Below, piece by piece: positions 6,917 through 14,827 of a stretch of DNA of 16,560 nucleotides. The translations under genes and the position numbers were made by a program. The notes under the pieces are model-generated. The model was not told the DNA's origin. It did no database searches and was given only the letters and a program-made list of their open reading frames with translations. Origin of the DNA: CAYPEK01 sp964409645 (lineage in GTDB: Bacteria; UBP15; UBA6099); the NCBI GenBank assembly GCA_964409645.1, contig CAYPEK010000097.1, forward strand, positions 1-16,560, given 5' to 3'. Within the stretch, counting starts at the first letter, position 1. The number at the start of each line of letters is the position of its first letter.

Positions 6917-7333
6917 TTACTGAATCAGCACATCGATTTTCGGGTTCGGGTCGAGCTTGGCGGTGCCGTTGTAGTCGTTGCCGTCGGCCGACCATTCGAG
7001 TTTGCCGAGCGTGTAGTTGGAACCATTGAGTTCCTCGCGGCTTTTGTACGCCCAGATGATCGCCGCCTTGAGCGCGGGATCGTTCTTCTGCGCGTCGCCG
7101 ATCGCCTTCGTCAGCGTGTCCGTCACCGCCTGCTTGTCCGCGGCGTCCGGGATGACGATCTTCATCGTCGTGCGCGGCCTGTCGGGCATATCCGCGAGCA
7201 CTTTTTCCATCACGATATACGTCCCCGCCTTCGGCGCCGGCGCCTTCTCCGACTTATCCTTCTTCCCCGCGCAGGAGGCAATCAGAACACATCCGCACAT
7301 CAGCACGCACATCGCAACCAGCCGTTTTTTCAT
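6917..7333 (-). CDS. Small lipoprotein of unknown function
   Basis: The 138-residue product begins with a type II signal peptide: MKKR, a hydrophobic core with Cys9, Cys13 and Cys15, and a lipobox Ile18-Ala19-Ser20-Cys21. A lysine-rich linker (KKDKSEKAPAPK) leads to a compact domain with IVIPDAADKQAVTDTLTKAI, AIIWAYKSREELNG and KLEWSADGNDY. The pattern of a predicted long helix followed by an AYKSREEL...W segment reminds me of DUF4875-type lipoproteins, but this is weak. I chose ATG 7333 because GGAAGGA lies just upstream; an in-frame ATG at 7351 lies 2 nt from a TATAAA (7354-7359) and would add six residues to the signal peptide. It follows the large lipoprotein gene on the same strand with a 31-bp gap, so it may be co-transcribed or use that TATAAA box. 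Confidence 0.8.
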   Translation of the reverse strand: MKKRLVAMCVLMCGCVLIASCAGKKDKSEKAPAPKAGTYIVMEKVLADMPDRPRTTMKIVIPDAADKQAVTDTLTKAIGDAQKNDPALKAAIIWAYKSREELNGSNYTLGKLEWSADGNDYNGTAKLDPNPKIDVLIQ

Positions 7334-7364
7334 TTCATATCCTTCCGTCATTGTTTATATCTAC

Positions 7365-10300
7365 TTAAAATCCGACCACATCAACAGGCACCAAACTATT
7401 ATTAATTGTTCCATCTCCAAGACCGCCGTACCAGTTGCCTCCCCAACATTTTGCACCACCCGTGTTCATCATTGCGCATACATGCAACCCTCCGTCAGAT
7501 ACTTCTATTACGCCGTTCGACAACCCGCTCACATCAACCGGAGTGGAGCTTTGCGTCGCTGTGCCATTTCCAAGTTCTCCAAAAAAATTAAATCCCCAGC
7601 ATTTTACACCGCCCGTACCAGTCAATGCACAACTCGATTCATATCCTGCCGATACAGCAATAATGTCGCTCGGCAATCCGGTGACATCTACTGGAATTGA
7701 GCTGCCGGCATACGATCCATTTCCAAGTTGGCCGTAATCATTACTTCCCCAGCACTTTACGCCGCCCGTATCCATCAATAAACATGCATGCACAATTCCA
7801 ACGGTTACCTCAATAATATTCCCAGTCAGCCCATCTACATCTACAGGAATTGAGCTGCCGGAATACGATCCATTTCCAAGCTGGCCGTAATCATTACTTC
7901 CCCAGCACTTTACGCCGCCCGCACTCATCAATGCACATGTAGAATAGCCCCCTGACGATACTGCAACTACTCCGCTCGTCAATCCGCTCACATCAACAGG
8001 AATATTGCTGTAGGTATTGGTTCCGTCACCAAGTTGACCATTGGCGTTGTATCCCCAGCATTTTACGCCGCCCGCACTAGTCAATGCACAAGCATGATAC
8101 CATCCGGTTGAAACAGCAACGGCGCCGCTTGTTAACCCGTTCACGTCCACTGGAATTGTTGAAGTGGCATAAGTTCCATCACCAAGTTGACCGTAAGCAT
8201 TATCTCCCCAGCATTTTACGCCGCCTGCATCCGTAACCCCGCATGTAAAATTGTAACCGCTCGATACGGCAACTACGCTGTTCGTTAACCCATTGACTTC
8301 AATCGGAGTATAACTGACATTGTAAGTCCCGTCTCCGAGAGCGCCGTAGGTGTTATCTCCCCAGCATTTTAAAATCCCCGACGAGTTGATTCCACAAGTG
8401 TGAAAAACACCTGCGGATAAACGCGACATATACATCCTGCCTATAATAATCATATATATCGCCTGCGCTCCATCGTTGTCCGTGACTGTTAATGTCGCAT
8501 AATATGCCCCTTTGGTTTCATAAATATGGCTCGGATTCTGACTGCTGCTCGTCGGGCTGCCGTCGCCGAAATCCCAGAGGTAAGACACACACGAACCGTC
8601 GTCCGTGCAGCCGCCCGTGAAGTTGACATTTAGCGGAAAATCACCGTCTGTAGCACTCGCTGTTGCAGTAGCAACGGGCCGTTGGTTGGCTGTGATCGTG
8701 ACTGTTTTTCGATCTTGTCCTCCCTCATCGTCAGTTACTGTCAGTGTGGCTATGAATGTGCCGCCGGCCGTGTATGTGTGGCTCACCGTGAGTTCGTTAG
8801 CCGTCGGGCTTCCGTCACCGAAATCCCAGACACTGCTTGTGCATGTCCCGTCACTGTCCGTGCATGTGCCTGTAAAAGCGACATCAAACGGGGTGACTCC
8901 AGATGTCACATCAGCTTCCGCTGTCGCCACAGGCGGCATGTTTGCTAACACAATAATGCTTACCGATGTCGTACCTGTCGATCCGTCGTCGTCTGTCACC
9001 GTCAGAACAACATTGTATGTCCCGGCTGTTTCAAATATGTGCGATGGGTTCTGATCCAACGACGTGCCCCCGTCGCCGAAGTTCCAACCGTACGACTCAC
9101 ACGTTCCATCCGTGTCCGTGCAACTTCCCGTGAAATTCACCGTTAGCGGAGCGCGGCCGGTCGTCACGCTCGGAGTCACATCCGCCGTCGGTGGCTGGTT
9201 GGCCGCAAGTACTGTAATCGTAACCGTCGCCTGATCCGTCGCGCCGTCATTGTCAGTTACAGTCAGCGTTACGGTATATGTTCCTGCCGTTTCGAAAGTG
9301 TGCGGCGGGCTCTGGAGGCTCGATGTCCCGCCATCGCCGAAGCCCCAACTGTACGACGCGCAAGTACCGTCCGAGTCCGTGCAGCCTCCCGTGAAATCCA
9401 CCGTGAACGGCGCGGTTCCCGATGTCGTTTCCGCTGACGCTGATGCTGCCGGCGACTGGTTCACCGGTTCGCCGTATTGCGTCACAACCACGCTCGTGCT
9501 GTTCGTAATCGTGCTGTTGACCCGACAGGATGGATCGAAAGACCCGATCTCCGTGTATGTGCAGAGAGTTGTATCTCCGGACGCCGCAAGCGTTGTCCAT
9601 GCGTCCGCGCTCTTGCATCTCGCTTCGAGCAGATCGAACCCGCTGTTGCCGAGAACGGTGCACATCAGCGTAGTCTGCGCCTGATTCCTGACGAGTGATA
9701 TGTTCTGCGCTGAAACAGACGCCTGCACGCCGATCCGCGAGCACGATGCCTGACACGTCCCCGCTCCGTTGCATGTGTCCGTTGTGAGATCGTTTCCGTC
9801 CGTGCACTGTGCATCCGTTGTGCATGCAGTGCTGCAAGCCGCGTGCGAGCAGTACGCCGAGCAAGTTCCGGGATTGACGCATGTGTCTGTGGTCAGAGCA
9901 TTATCGTCGCCACATTCAGTGTCCGCGCTGCAAACCGCCGAGCATCCTGTGTTGATGCATGCCGCATAGGGAGTCCCCGGCCTTGCGCATCTGTCATACG
10001 TCGATACATTCTGGTCGTCACAGTCCGAATCCTTGTAGCATTTCGGATCCGGCGGCTCGCCTATCACAAGAGTGAATTTCGATTTGCCGGATACTGTCTC
10101 TTTGCATTCCCTTATCGTCACCACTTCCGATTTAAGATCGCCTTTTTCCGCCCATATTTGCCAGTCGATATCCGCCGGCGCACGCCATAAAATCAGATTA
10201 TCGTCATTTAAATCCGCGGGGTAATGAGACCATCCTGTGGCGGAACTGAAATATACTGTTGCTCCGGTTACCGGCTTTCCCTGCCAATCAACAATTTCGA

Positions 10301-11390
10301 TTATGGGTGTATTATCAGATGTAACTCCCCATTCCGAGCATAATTTCGACTTCCAGTCTAAATTGAAATATGAAAGATGGCTCGTCGTGAACTCGACGTA
10401 AAGATTGCCTTCGCTATCCTGCTGGACAGTGGTACGCTTCACGCTGCCGTCGTCGTTGTGTTCCACGAGCCATTCGTCCGTATCCTCGTTGTAAACGAAC
10501 ACAGGTATCGTGTCGCCGACCTTCGTTACCATCCCCGTCTCGGGATTCTCGATCCCGGCGGGCACCATCATCTTGATCGACGCCGTCTGCCCCTCCGCGA
10601 ACTGAGTCAACGCTTTGCCGTCCGAGTCCTTGATGGAGATGCTCACAAATCCGGCCGTCACCAATCCGCCCGCGCCGCTCCCGTCGCCCGTATCGCTCTC
10701 CGTCGTGAAATCGCCGGGGAACGTCTCGAGCGCGTCCGCGTCCGTCGGGTCTCCGTAGTTCACGGACACCGTAAACTCGCCCGTGCCGCCGAGCACATCC
10801 GCCGCGCTTGCGCCCGACGCGCTGCCGATGCTGAACGTCACATCCGGCTCCGCTCCGCTCTCCGCGGGCGTTGTGAACACCGCCGCCTGCACGTCGGGTG
10901 TTATCGTTACCTTCGTCTGATACGTCGTCACGCCGCCTTCAGTCACCGCGACAGGCGTCACCGCCGATGTGCTTCCGTCGGCAAGCGTCAGGCTCGCCTG
11001 AGTCGCCTCTGCGGCCGATTGCGGCGCAGCCTCCATCCGCAGAGTTAAGGACATAATGCCGCTCGACAGCATGTTCGACTGCACCGTGACGGTTTTGAAC
11101 GCGTCGTAGTAGCCCGCGCGGGATAACGCCAGCTTCACGGCGGTTCCGGTTGCCGAAACGCTCGAAACCGGAGCGCGGAAATTGCCGCTCGAGTCCGTCG
11201 TCAACTGCGGTCCGCCGTCCACAATCACCGCCACGCCCGCGACGGCGTTTCCGTCCATGTCCACCACACGCCCGGCGATGTATGCAGCAGCAGTTATCGA
11301 AGCCCCACGGTTTCCGCCACCTCCGCCGCCGCATCCGGCAACAAGCGCGGCCAGCGCCGCAAAAGCAAGAAAAACATAAAGGCGTTTCAT
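7365..11390 (-). CDS. Large modular surface lipoprotein with PKD domains and an RCC1 propeller
   Basis: This 1341-residue protein is probably anchored in the outer membrane and faces out. Modules in order: a type II signal peptide ending in Leu-Val-Ala-Gly-Cys20 followed by six glycines; a carboxypeptidase-regulatory-like beta sandwich (about 36-120); an unassigned beta-rich region (125-445); a Cys-rich region with three repeats of the form C..D..C.D.N..T.D.C (451-550); a short Cys-containing domain (556-640); four PKD domains (644-983) with WxFGDG and TVTDxDG motifs; and seven RCC1 repeats (987-1341) with KCWG every 51 residues. No catalytic motif is visible; adhesion or ligand binding is the best guess. 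ATG 11390 was chosen for the GGGGG just upstream and the tighter signal peptide; ATG 11402 is the alternative. Confidence 0.88.
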   Translation of the reverse strand: MKRLYVFLAFAALAALVAGCGGGGGGNRGASITAAAYIAGRVVDMDGNAVAGVAVIVDGGPQLTTDSSGNFRAPVSSVSATGTAVKLALSRAGYYDAFKTVTVQSNMLSSGIMSLTLRMEAAPQSAAEATQASLTLADGSTSAVTPVAVTEGGVTTYQTKVTITPDVQAAVFTTPAESGAEPDVTFSIGSASGASAADVLGGTGEFTVSVNYGDPTDADALETFPGDFTTESDTGDGSGAGGLVTAGFVSISIKDSDGKALTQFAEGQTASIKMMVPAGIENPETGMVTKVGDTIPVFVYNEDTDEWLVEHNDDGSVKRTTVQQDSEGNLYVEFTTSHLSYFNLDWKSKLCSEWGVTSDNTPIIEIVDWQGKPVTGATVYFSSATGWSHYPADLNDDNLILWRAPADIDWQIWAEKGDLKSEVVTIRECKETVSGKSKFTLVIGEPPDPKCYKDSDCDDQNVSTYDRCARPGTPYAACINTGCSAVCSADTECGDDNALTTDTCVNPGTCSAYCSHAACSTACTTDAQCTDGNDLTTDTCNGAGTCQASCSRIGVQASVSAQNISLVRNQAQTTLMCTVLGNSGFDLLEARCKSADAWTTLAASGDTTLCTYTEIGSFDPSCRVNSTITNSTSVVVTQYGEPVNQSPAASASAETTSGTAPFTVDFTGGCTDSDGTCASYSWGFGDGGTSSLQSPPHTFETAGTYTVTLTVTDNDGATDQATVTITVLAANQPPTADVTPSVTTGRAPLTVNFTGSCTDTDGTCESYGWNFGDGGTSLDQNPSHIFETAGTYNVVLTVTDDDGSTGTTSVSIIVLANMPPVATAEADVTSGVTPFDVAFTGTCTDSDGTCTSSVWDFGDGSPTANELTVSHTYTAGGTFIATLTVTDDEGGQDRKTVTITANQRPVATATASATDGDFPLNVNFTGGCTDDGSCVSYLWDFGDGSPTSSSQNPSHIYETKGAYYATLTVTDNDGAQAIYMIIIGRMYMSRLSAGVFHTCGINSSGILKCWGDNTYGALGDGTYNVSYTPIEVNGLTNSVVAVSSGYNFTCGVTDAGGVKCWGDNAYGQLGDGTYATSTIPVDVNGLTSGAVAVSTGWYHACALTSAGGVKCWGYNANGQLGDGTNTYSNIPVDVSGLTSGVVAVSSGGYSTCALMSAGGVKCWGSNDYGQLGNGSYSGSSIPVDVDGLTGNIIEVTVGIVHACLLMDTGGVKCWGSNDYGQLGNGSYAGSSIPVDVTGLPSDIIAVSAGYESSCALTGTGGVKCWGFNFFGELGNGTATQSSTPVDVSGLSNGVIEVSDGGLHVCAMMNTGGAKCWGGNWYGGLGDGTINNSLVPVDVVGF
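7368..8432 (-). repeat. Seven tandem RCC1 repeats of 153 bp
   Basis: The KCWG motif recurs seven times at an exact 51-codon (153-bp) spacing, one per blade of a predicted seven-bladed propeller. Units share the frame C-[AGL]-L-M-x-x-G-G-V-K-C-W-G-x-N-x-Y-G-x-L-G. Two neighbouring units are almost identical as DNA: 7688-7768 and 7841-7921 differ at only 3 of 81 positions, so the array has recently duplicated or been homogenised. The stretch looks AT-richer than the rest of the gene. Confidence 0.88.
8442..9461 (-). repeat. Four tandem PKD domain repeats
   Basis: Four units of about 80-87 codons each contain [FV][DN]-F-T-G-x-C-T-D-x-x-G-x-C followed by W-[DGN]-F-G-D-G and T-[AFK]-G-x-[YF] and TVTD-[DN]-[DE]-G. 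PKD domains are Ig-like folds common in bacterial surface proteins. Every copy here carries a matched Cys pair in the CTDxDGTC loop, which would allow one disulfide per domain. Confidence 0.85.
9741..10040 (-). repeat. Cys-rich DxxC-type repeat region
   Basis: Residues 451-550 of the large lipoprotein hold three related units with motifs such as DSDCDDQNVSTYDRC, DTECGDDNALTTDTC and DAQCTDGNDLTTDTC, each followed by a glycine and more cysteines. The spaced Asp/Asn and Cys residues suggest disulfide-bonded, calcium-binding linkers like those of surface proteins of other environmental bacteria. The function is unknown. Confidence 0.7.
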
Positions 11391-11435
11391 GTTCGCCCCC
11401 ATTGATATTTTTGCGCCGATAAAAATTAAAACTTA

Positions 11436-11441
11436 ATTATA
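11436..11441 (-). promoter_or_regulatory. Perfect -10 box upstream of the large lipoprotein gene
   Basis: TATAAT on the minus strand lies 45 nt before ATG 11390, in an AT-rich stretch. No matching -35 hexamer is seen at 16-18 bp, so this is half a promoter. Transcription would start near 11429. Confidence 0.4.
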
Positions 11442-11494
11442 ATGATACCACAAAGAAAAAATACTAAGCGTATTATTTAATATTTGTTATTACG

Positions 11495-11532
11495 GCCTGT
11501 GGGATTTTGTCGTTTAAGGCCGTTAAACAGGC
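11495..11532 (-). terminator. Inverted repeats after the radical-SAM operon; possible terminator or attenuator
   Basis: GTTTAA (11512-11517) pairs with TTAAAC (11523-11528) around a 5-nt loop, and GCCTGT (11495-11500) pairs with ACAGGC (11527-11532). The two pairings share two bases and so are largely alternative. They sit just past the stop of the last gene of the leftward operon. No T-run follows, so intrinsic termination is unproven. Confidence 0.3.
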
Positions 11533-11537
11533 ATTTG

Positions 11538-13205
11538 TCATTTTGGCCTAATGGGATTAATCTCGTCGAGTCCGTAATTTAGCGAATAGATCATGCGGAC
11601 ACCATAGCAGAAACGGTTGAAATCGCACTCAGCGCATTCCGGTTTTTTGACGTAGTCCGTCGTTTCCGTCTCTCGCGTGAGAGGCATGAGCGAGCGGAAA
11701 TATCGCTTGTCGCCGTCGAGAACGCACGGCGGCAGGCTCTTGAGTCCCTCGTTGCCGCCGAACGGGATGCCCCGCTCGACGCACATATCCATCGCCTGTT
11801 TCAGATACGACACAGCCTCTGAGTAGCGCGGCACGTGCGTTATGACGTCGGGCCGGGGCGGCGCCACGTACGAAAACGTGATCGGCAGCTTCGAGCCGTC
11901 CTCGGCTGTGAACGTCCTGTCCGCGAAGTCAACGAACTCGGGGAGCGTTTTATAGTTGTCTTTAGTTATAACGAAGTGAAGGAATGTAAAAATGTCCGTT
12001 TTCAGCAACAGATTCTGTACGCCCCGCACTGTTTTTCTGAACGAGCCGTCCGTGCGCGTGATGTTGTCCGACACGGCGGCGTTGCCGGCGAGCATTGTGA
12101 CGTACGCGATATCGAGCCCGGCGTCGTCGAGCGCGCGGCAGAGATCGGGATTTGCGAGCTTCACCGCATTCGTGTGCAGGACGGTCTCTCTGATGCCGGA
12201 GGCTTTCGCCGCCGCGACGAACTCCGGCAGTTTCGGGTTGAGGGTCGGTTCGCCGCCGCTGAAACTCAGCCTGAAGAGCCCGTCGCGACCGGCGCGCGCG
12301 ATCATCGACAACACTTCCTCCTCCGGCGGATTGGGCGTCTCGCGGTCAACCCAGCAGTAGTTGCATATCTGGTTGCAGGAGAAATTGGTGCGGATCAGCG
12401 CTTCGAGCATTTCCGGGTTGGCGGCAAAGCCGGTGAAACTGGTCGGGCAGAACATGATGGCGGCGCGGTCGTCGATCTCGTCCGGGCGCTGCATCAGCGA
12501 GCAGAGCATCTCGGCCTTCATCAGTTTGGCGAGGTCGCCTTCGAGCATGCATTCCATTTTTCGGAGCCCCGCGAGGTCGGCCGCCATCACGAGCGACTTC
12601 TTCAGCGCATCCAGTCCGTCGAATTCAGCCGCGCGGAACCCCGGCGCTTCATAGATGGACACTTTCGATATTCCCACCGATGTCGCAACCGCCAGAATTC
12701 GGGGCAGTTCGTGGTAATTGCTCCCACTCACCGGGACGGATGCCGTCATGACAATATCCGGATTGTGCTTTTTCAGATTCTGAATGCCGATAATGGCCTG
12801 ATAAATCCCCTCGGCAGGCCCGCACATCGCTCCGTACACATCCTCCGTCGCCGCCGGAAGCAGCACGGCAACTTCCGTCAGACCGGCCTCCGCGATCTTT
12901 TTCGCGTACGCATCGTAAGCGAACATTCTCGCGTTGGTCTCTATCCTGATCCTGTTGAAGCCTGTATTTTTCGCGCGCCTTATGAGCGCGGACAACCTCG
13001 GATACAGCGTCGGTTCGCCGCCGCAGAAAACGATTTCCTTATATTCGGAACGCGCCTCTTCGCTGATCGCGTTCAGCAGTTCCTCTGTCGGCGGGATTTC
13101 CTCCCGCGCCTTCACGCCGCAGAAAGCGCACGAGTTGTTGCACCCCGCGCGAAGGTCAATCACCGTGATCGTGTGGAAAGTTGTTTCTATGTTTCTTTTT
13201 GACAT
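11538..13205 (-). CDS. Tandem (two-domain) radical SAM protein A
   Basis: This 555-residue protein contains two complete radical-SAM cores. The first has Cys22/26/29 (CNNSCAFC) and GGEP at 62-65; the second has Cys277/281/284 (CNQICNYC) and GGEP at 317-320. Each core binds a [4Fe-4S] cluster and S-adenosylmethionine to make a 5'-deoxyadenosyl radical. The C-terminus has PPC493 and then Cys524-x2-Cys527-x5-Cys533 with YGVRMIYSLNYGLDEINP; the CX2CX5C matches the core of SPASM/twitch domains, so an extra auxiliary cluster is likely. It is paralogous to the next gene upstream, including this tail. The ATG shares its A with the upstream stop (TGATG), so it is translated as part of an operon. The reaction is unknown; neighbours suggest a lipid-like substrate. 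Confidence 0.92.
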   Translation of the reverse strand: MSKRNIETTFHTITVIDLRAGCNNSCAFCGVKAREEIPPTEELLNAISEEARSEYKEIVFCGGEPTLYPRLSALIRRAKNTGFNRIRIETNARMFAYDAYAKKIAEAGLTEVAVLLPAATEDVYGAMCGPAEGIYQAIIGIQNLKKHNPDIVMTASVPVSGSNYHELPRILAVATSVGISKVSIYEAPGFRAAEFDGLDALKKSLVMAADLAGLRKMECMLEGDLAKLMKAEMLCSLMQRPDEIDDRAAIMFCPTSFTGFAANPEMLEALIRTNFSCNQICNYCWVDRETPNPPEEEVLSMIARAGRDGLFRLSFSGGEPTLNPKLPEFVAAAKASGIRETVLHTNAVKLANPDLCRALDDAGLDIAYVTMLAGNAAVSDNITRTDGSFRKTVRGVQNLLLKTDIFTFLHFVITKDNYKTLPEFVDFADRTFTAEDGSKLPITFSYVAPPRPDVITHVPRYSEAVSYLKQAMDMCVERGIPFGGNEGLKSLPPCVLDGDKRYFRSLMPLTRETETTDYVKKPECAECDFNRFCYGVRMIYSLNYGLDEINPIRPK

Positions 13206-14827
13206 CAGATAATCGGCTTCATCTCATCCATGCCGTGCAGGAGCGCGTAATACTTGCGGAAGCCGGGGCAGACCGCCGACTCCCGGCACGCGGCGCACCC
13301 GGCGCCTTTCACGAACCCCGCCCCGCTCTCCTTCGACATCGGCGCGAACAAGTTCCGGAAATATCCCGCGCGGCCGGGCAGCACGCACTCCGGAATCCCG
13401 TGCTGCTCCTCCATCAGCGATATCGGAACTCCGAGCTCCGCCGCCGCCGCAAACGCCTCGACTATGCGCGGCACGCTGTCCTCGTATCGCGGCACGATGT
13501 CCGACGGGAGCGTCGGCTCAAAATACGGTGTCGCGTAGCTGCAAAATATCGGCGTCTGGCCGAACTCCGCCGCCGCGAACCGCACATACTCCGGTAATAT
13601 TCCCACATTCATCGAACATAAAACAAAAATCAGGCCGGTGGCCACTCCGGCATCGATCAGGTTGTGCGTGCCCCTGACCGTTTTGCCGAAGCTGCGCGGC
13701 GCGCGCGTGATGCTTTCCGACAACTCCGCCGTGTGCGCGTGAAGCGACACGAACGCCTTGTCCAGCCCGGCGGCGCGCAGTTCCTCGCACGCGCCCGGAC
13801 GATCGAGAAGCATCGCGTTCGTCATCAGACCGACCTCCCACACGCCGCCCTCTTTCGCGATGCGTATGTACTCCGCAAGATGCGGATTGAGCGTCGGCTC
13901 GCCGCCCGAAATGTTCAGTCTCGGTATCCCCGCCGCCGCCGCGCCGCGTACCGCTTCGAGCGTCCTCTCATGCGGGTCCGCCGCGTGAATCTTGTCCACT
14001 CCGCAGAACACGCACTTCTGGTTGCAGCGATACGTCACCTTGATGTCGCGCGAGAAATATTCCATGAGCGGCGGGAAACCGACCTCGCAATACGTATCCA
14101 CGCAGAACTCGTCGTCTTCCTTGATGATGCGCGGGTCCTTCGGGTCGGGCGTGAACGATTCGTCTCCTTTGCGCAACTCGACGAACAGCCCGAGCCGCCC
14201 CGCGGCGGCAACCGCCTCGCCGACGCGCCCCTCCGTCTCCGCTCCGCCAGCGGCGACGCTGAACGTGATGTGCGGCGCGCCGAGCTCTTTCACCAGCGCC
14301 GCTACCGCGCCGAGCGAGTCTGCGTTCTCCGGCACAACCGGCACGCTCACGGAAACCTTCACGCCCCGCCCCGCCGCAACGAGGTTCTTAATCCCTTGCA
14401 AAGTCTGCGAGAACGCGCCCGGCACCGGATTGATGCGCAGCGCCGTCTCCGCGTCCGCCGCAATCAGCCTCACCGCCACTTCGGTCAGCCCGGCGGCGAC
14501 TGCGTCACGAGTGAACCGCTCGTATGCGAACATGCGGCCGTTGGTTTCGAGCCTGATGCGGCGGAAACCGGCGTCGCGCGCCGCGCGCACCAACGACACA
14601 AACTGCGGCACGATCGTCGGCTCGCGGCCTGTGAAAACAATCGCGTCCGCGCCCGACCCGGCCTCCGCGCCGATCTGATCGAGCACTTCAGCGGTGTTGT
14701 AAGTGAATGATTTGCCTGCGGACACACAAAACGAGCAGTTGTTGTTGCAGCCCGCGCCTATCCGCAGCACCGCAACCTTTTCCGGGCGCCCTCCTGCCGC
14801 GGTCAATAGTTCAGTGTCCCTGCCCAT
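13205..14827 (-). CDS. Tandem (two-domain) radical SAM protein B
   Basis: This 540-residue protein is a paralogue of protein A with the same layout. The first core has Cys27/31/34 (CNNNCSFC), but the usual GGE motif that holds the SAM methionine reads TGREP (66-70), so this half may bind SAM differently or be degenerate. The second core is canonical: Cys268/272/275 (CNQKCVFC) and GGEP at 308-311. The tail has IPEC481 and then Cys511-x2-Cys514-x5-Cys520 with PGFRKYYALLHGMDEMKPI, again a twitch/SPASM-like auxiliary-cluster site. Both ends overlap neighbours by one base as TGATG, so the SCP2-like gene, B and A form one coupled operon. Products and substrate are unknown; a role in anaerobic modification of a hydrophobic molecule is inferred from the neighbours. 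Confidence 0.92.
   Translation of the reverse strand: MGRDTELLTAAGGRPEKVAVLRIGAGCNNNCSFCVSAGKSFTYNTAEVLDQIGAEAGSGADAIVFTGREPTIVPQFVSLVRAARDAGFRRIRLETNGRMFAYERFTRDAVAAGLTEVAVRLIAADAETALRINPVPGAFSQTLQGIKNLVAAGRGVKVSVSVPVVPENADSLGAVAALVKELGAPHITFSVAAGGAETEGRVGEAVAAAGRLGLFVELRKGDESFTPDPKDPRIIKEDDEFCVDTYCEVGFPPLMEYFSRDIKVTYRCNQKCVFCGVDKIHAADPHERTLEAVRGAAAAGIPRLNISGGEPTLNPHLAEYIRIAKEGGVWEVGLMTNAMLLDRPGACEELRAAGLDKAFVSLHAHTAELSESITRAPRSFGKTVRGTHNLIDAGVATGLIFVLCSMNVGILPEYVRFAAAEFGQTPIFCSYATPYFEPTLPSDIVPRYEDSVPRIVEAFAAAAELGVPISLMEEQHGIPECVLPGRAGYFRNLFAPMSKESGAGFVKGAGCAACRESAVCPGFRKYYALLHGMDEMKPII

Noticed and set aside
6778..7029. Small rightward gene of 83 codons
   Set aside because: It runs into the lipoprotein gene antisense, has no ribosome binding site and has a shadow-like composition.
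7368..8432. Regularly spaced repeats resembling a CRISPR array
   Set aside because: The 153-bp period is in frame with an open gene and encodes RCC1 motifs; units have no short identical repeat with unique spacers.
11494..11558. Direct repeat GGCCT-(2 or 3 nt)-GGGATT as an attachment site
   Set aside because: Only about 11 matching bases, one copy lies inside the radical-SAM A coding end, and there is no integrase or tRNA nearby.
11835..13202. Long open frame antisense to radical-SAM protein A
   Set aside because: High-GC shadow: rich in Arg, no recognisable motifs, while the opposite strand has clear radical-SAM signatures. The same applies to antisense frames at 13664-14710 and 5503-6429.
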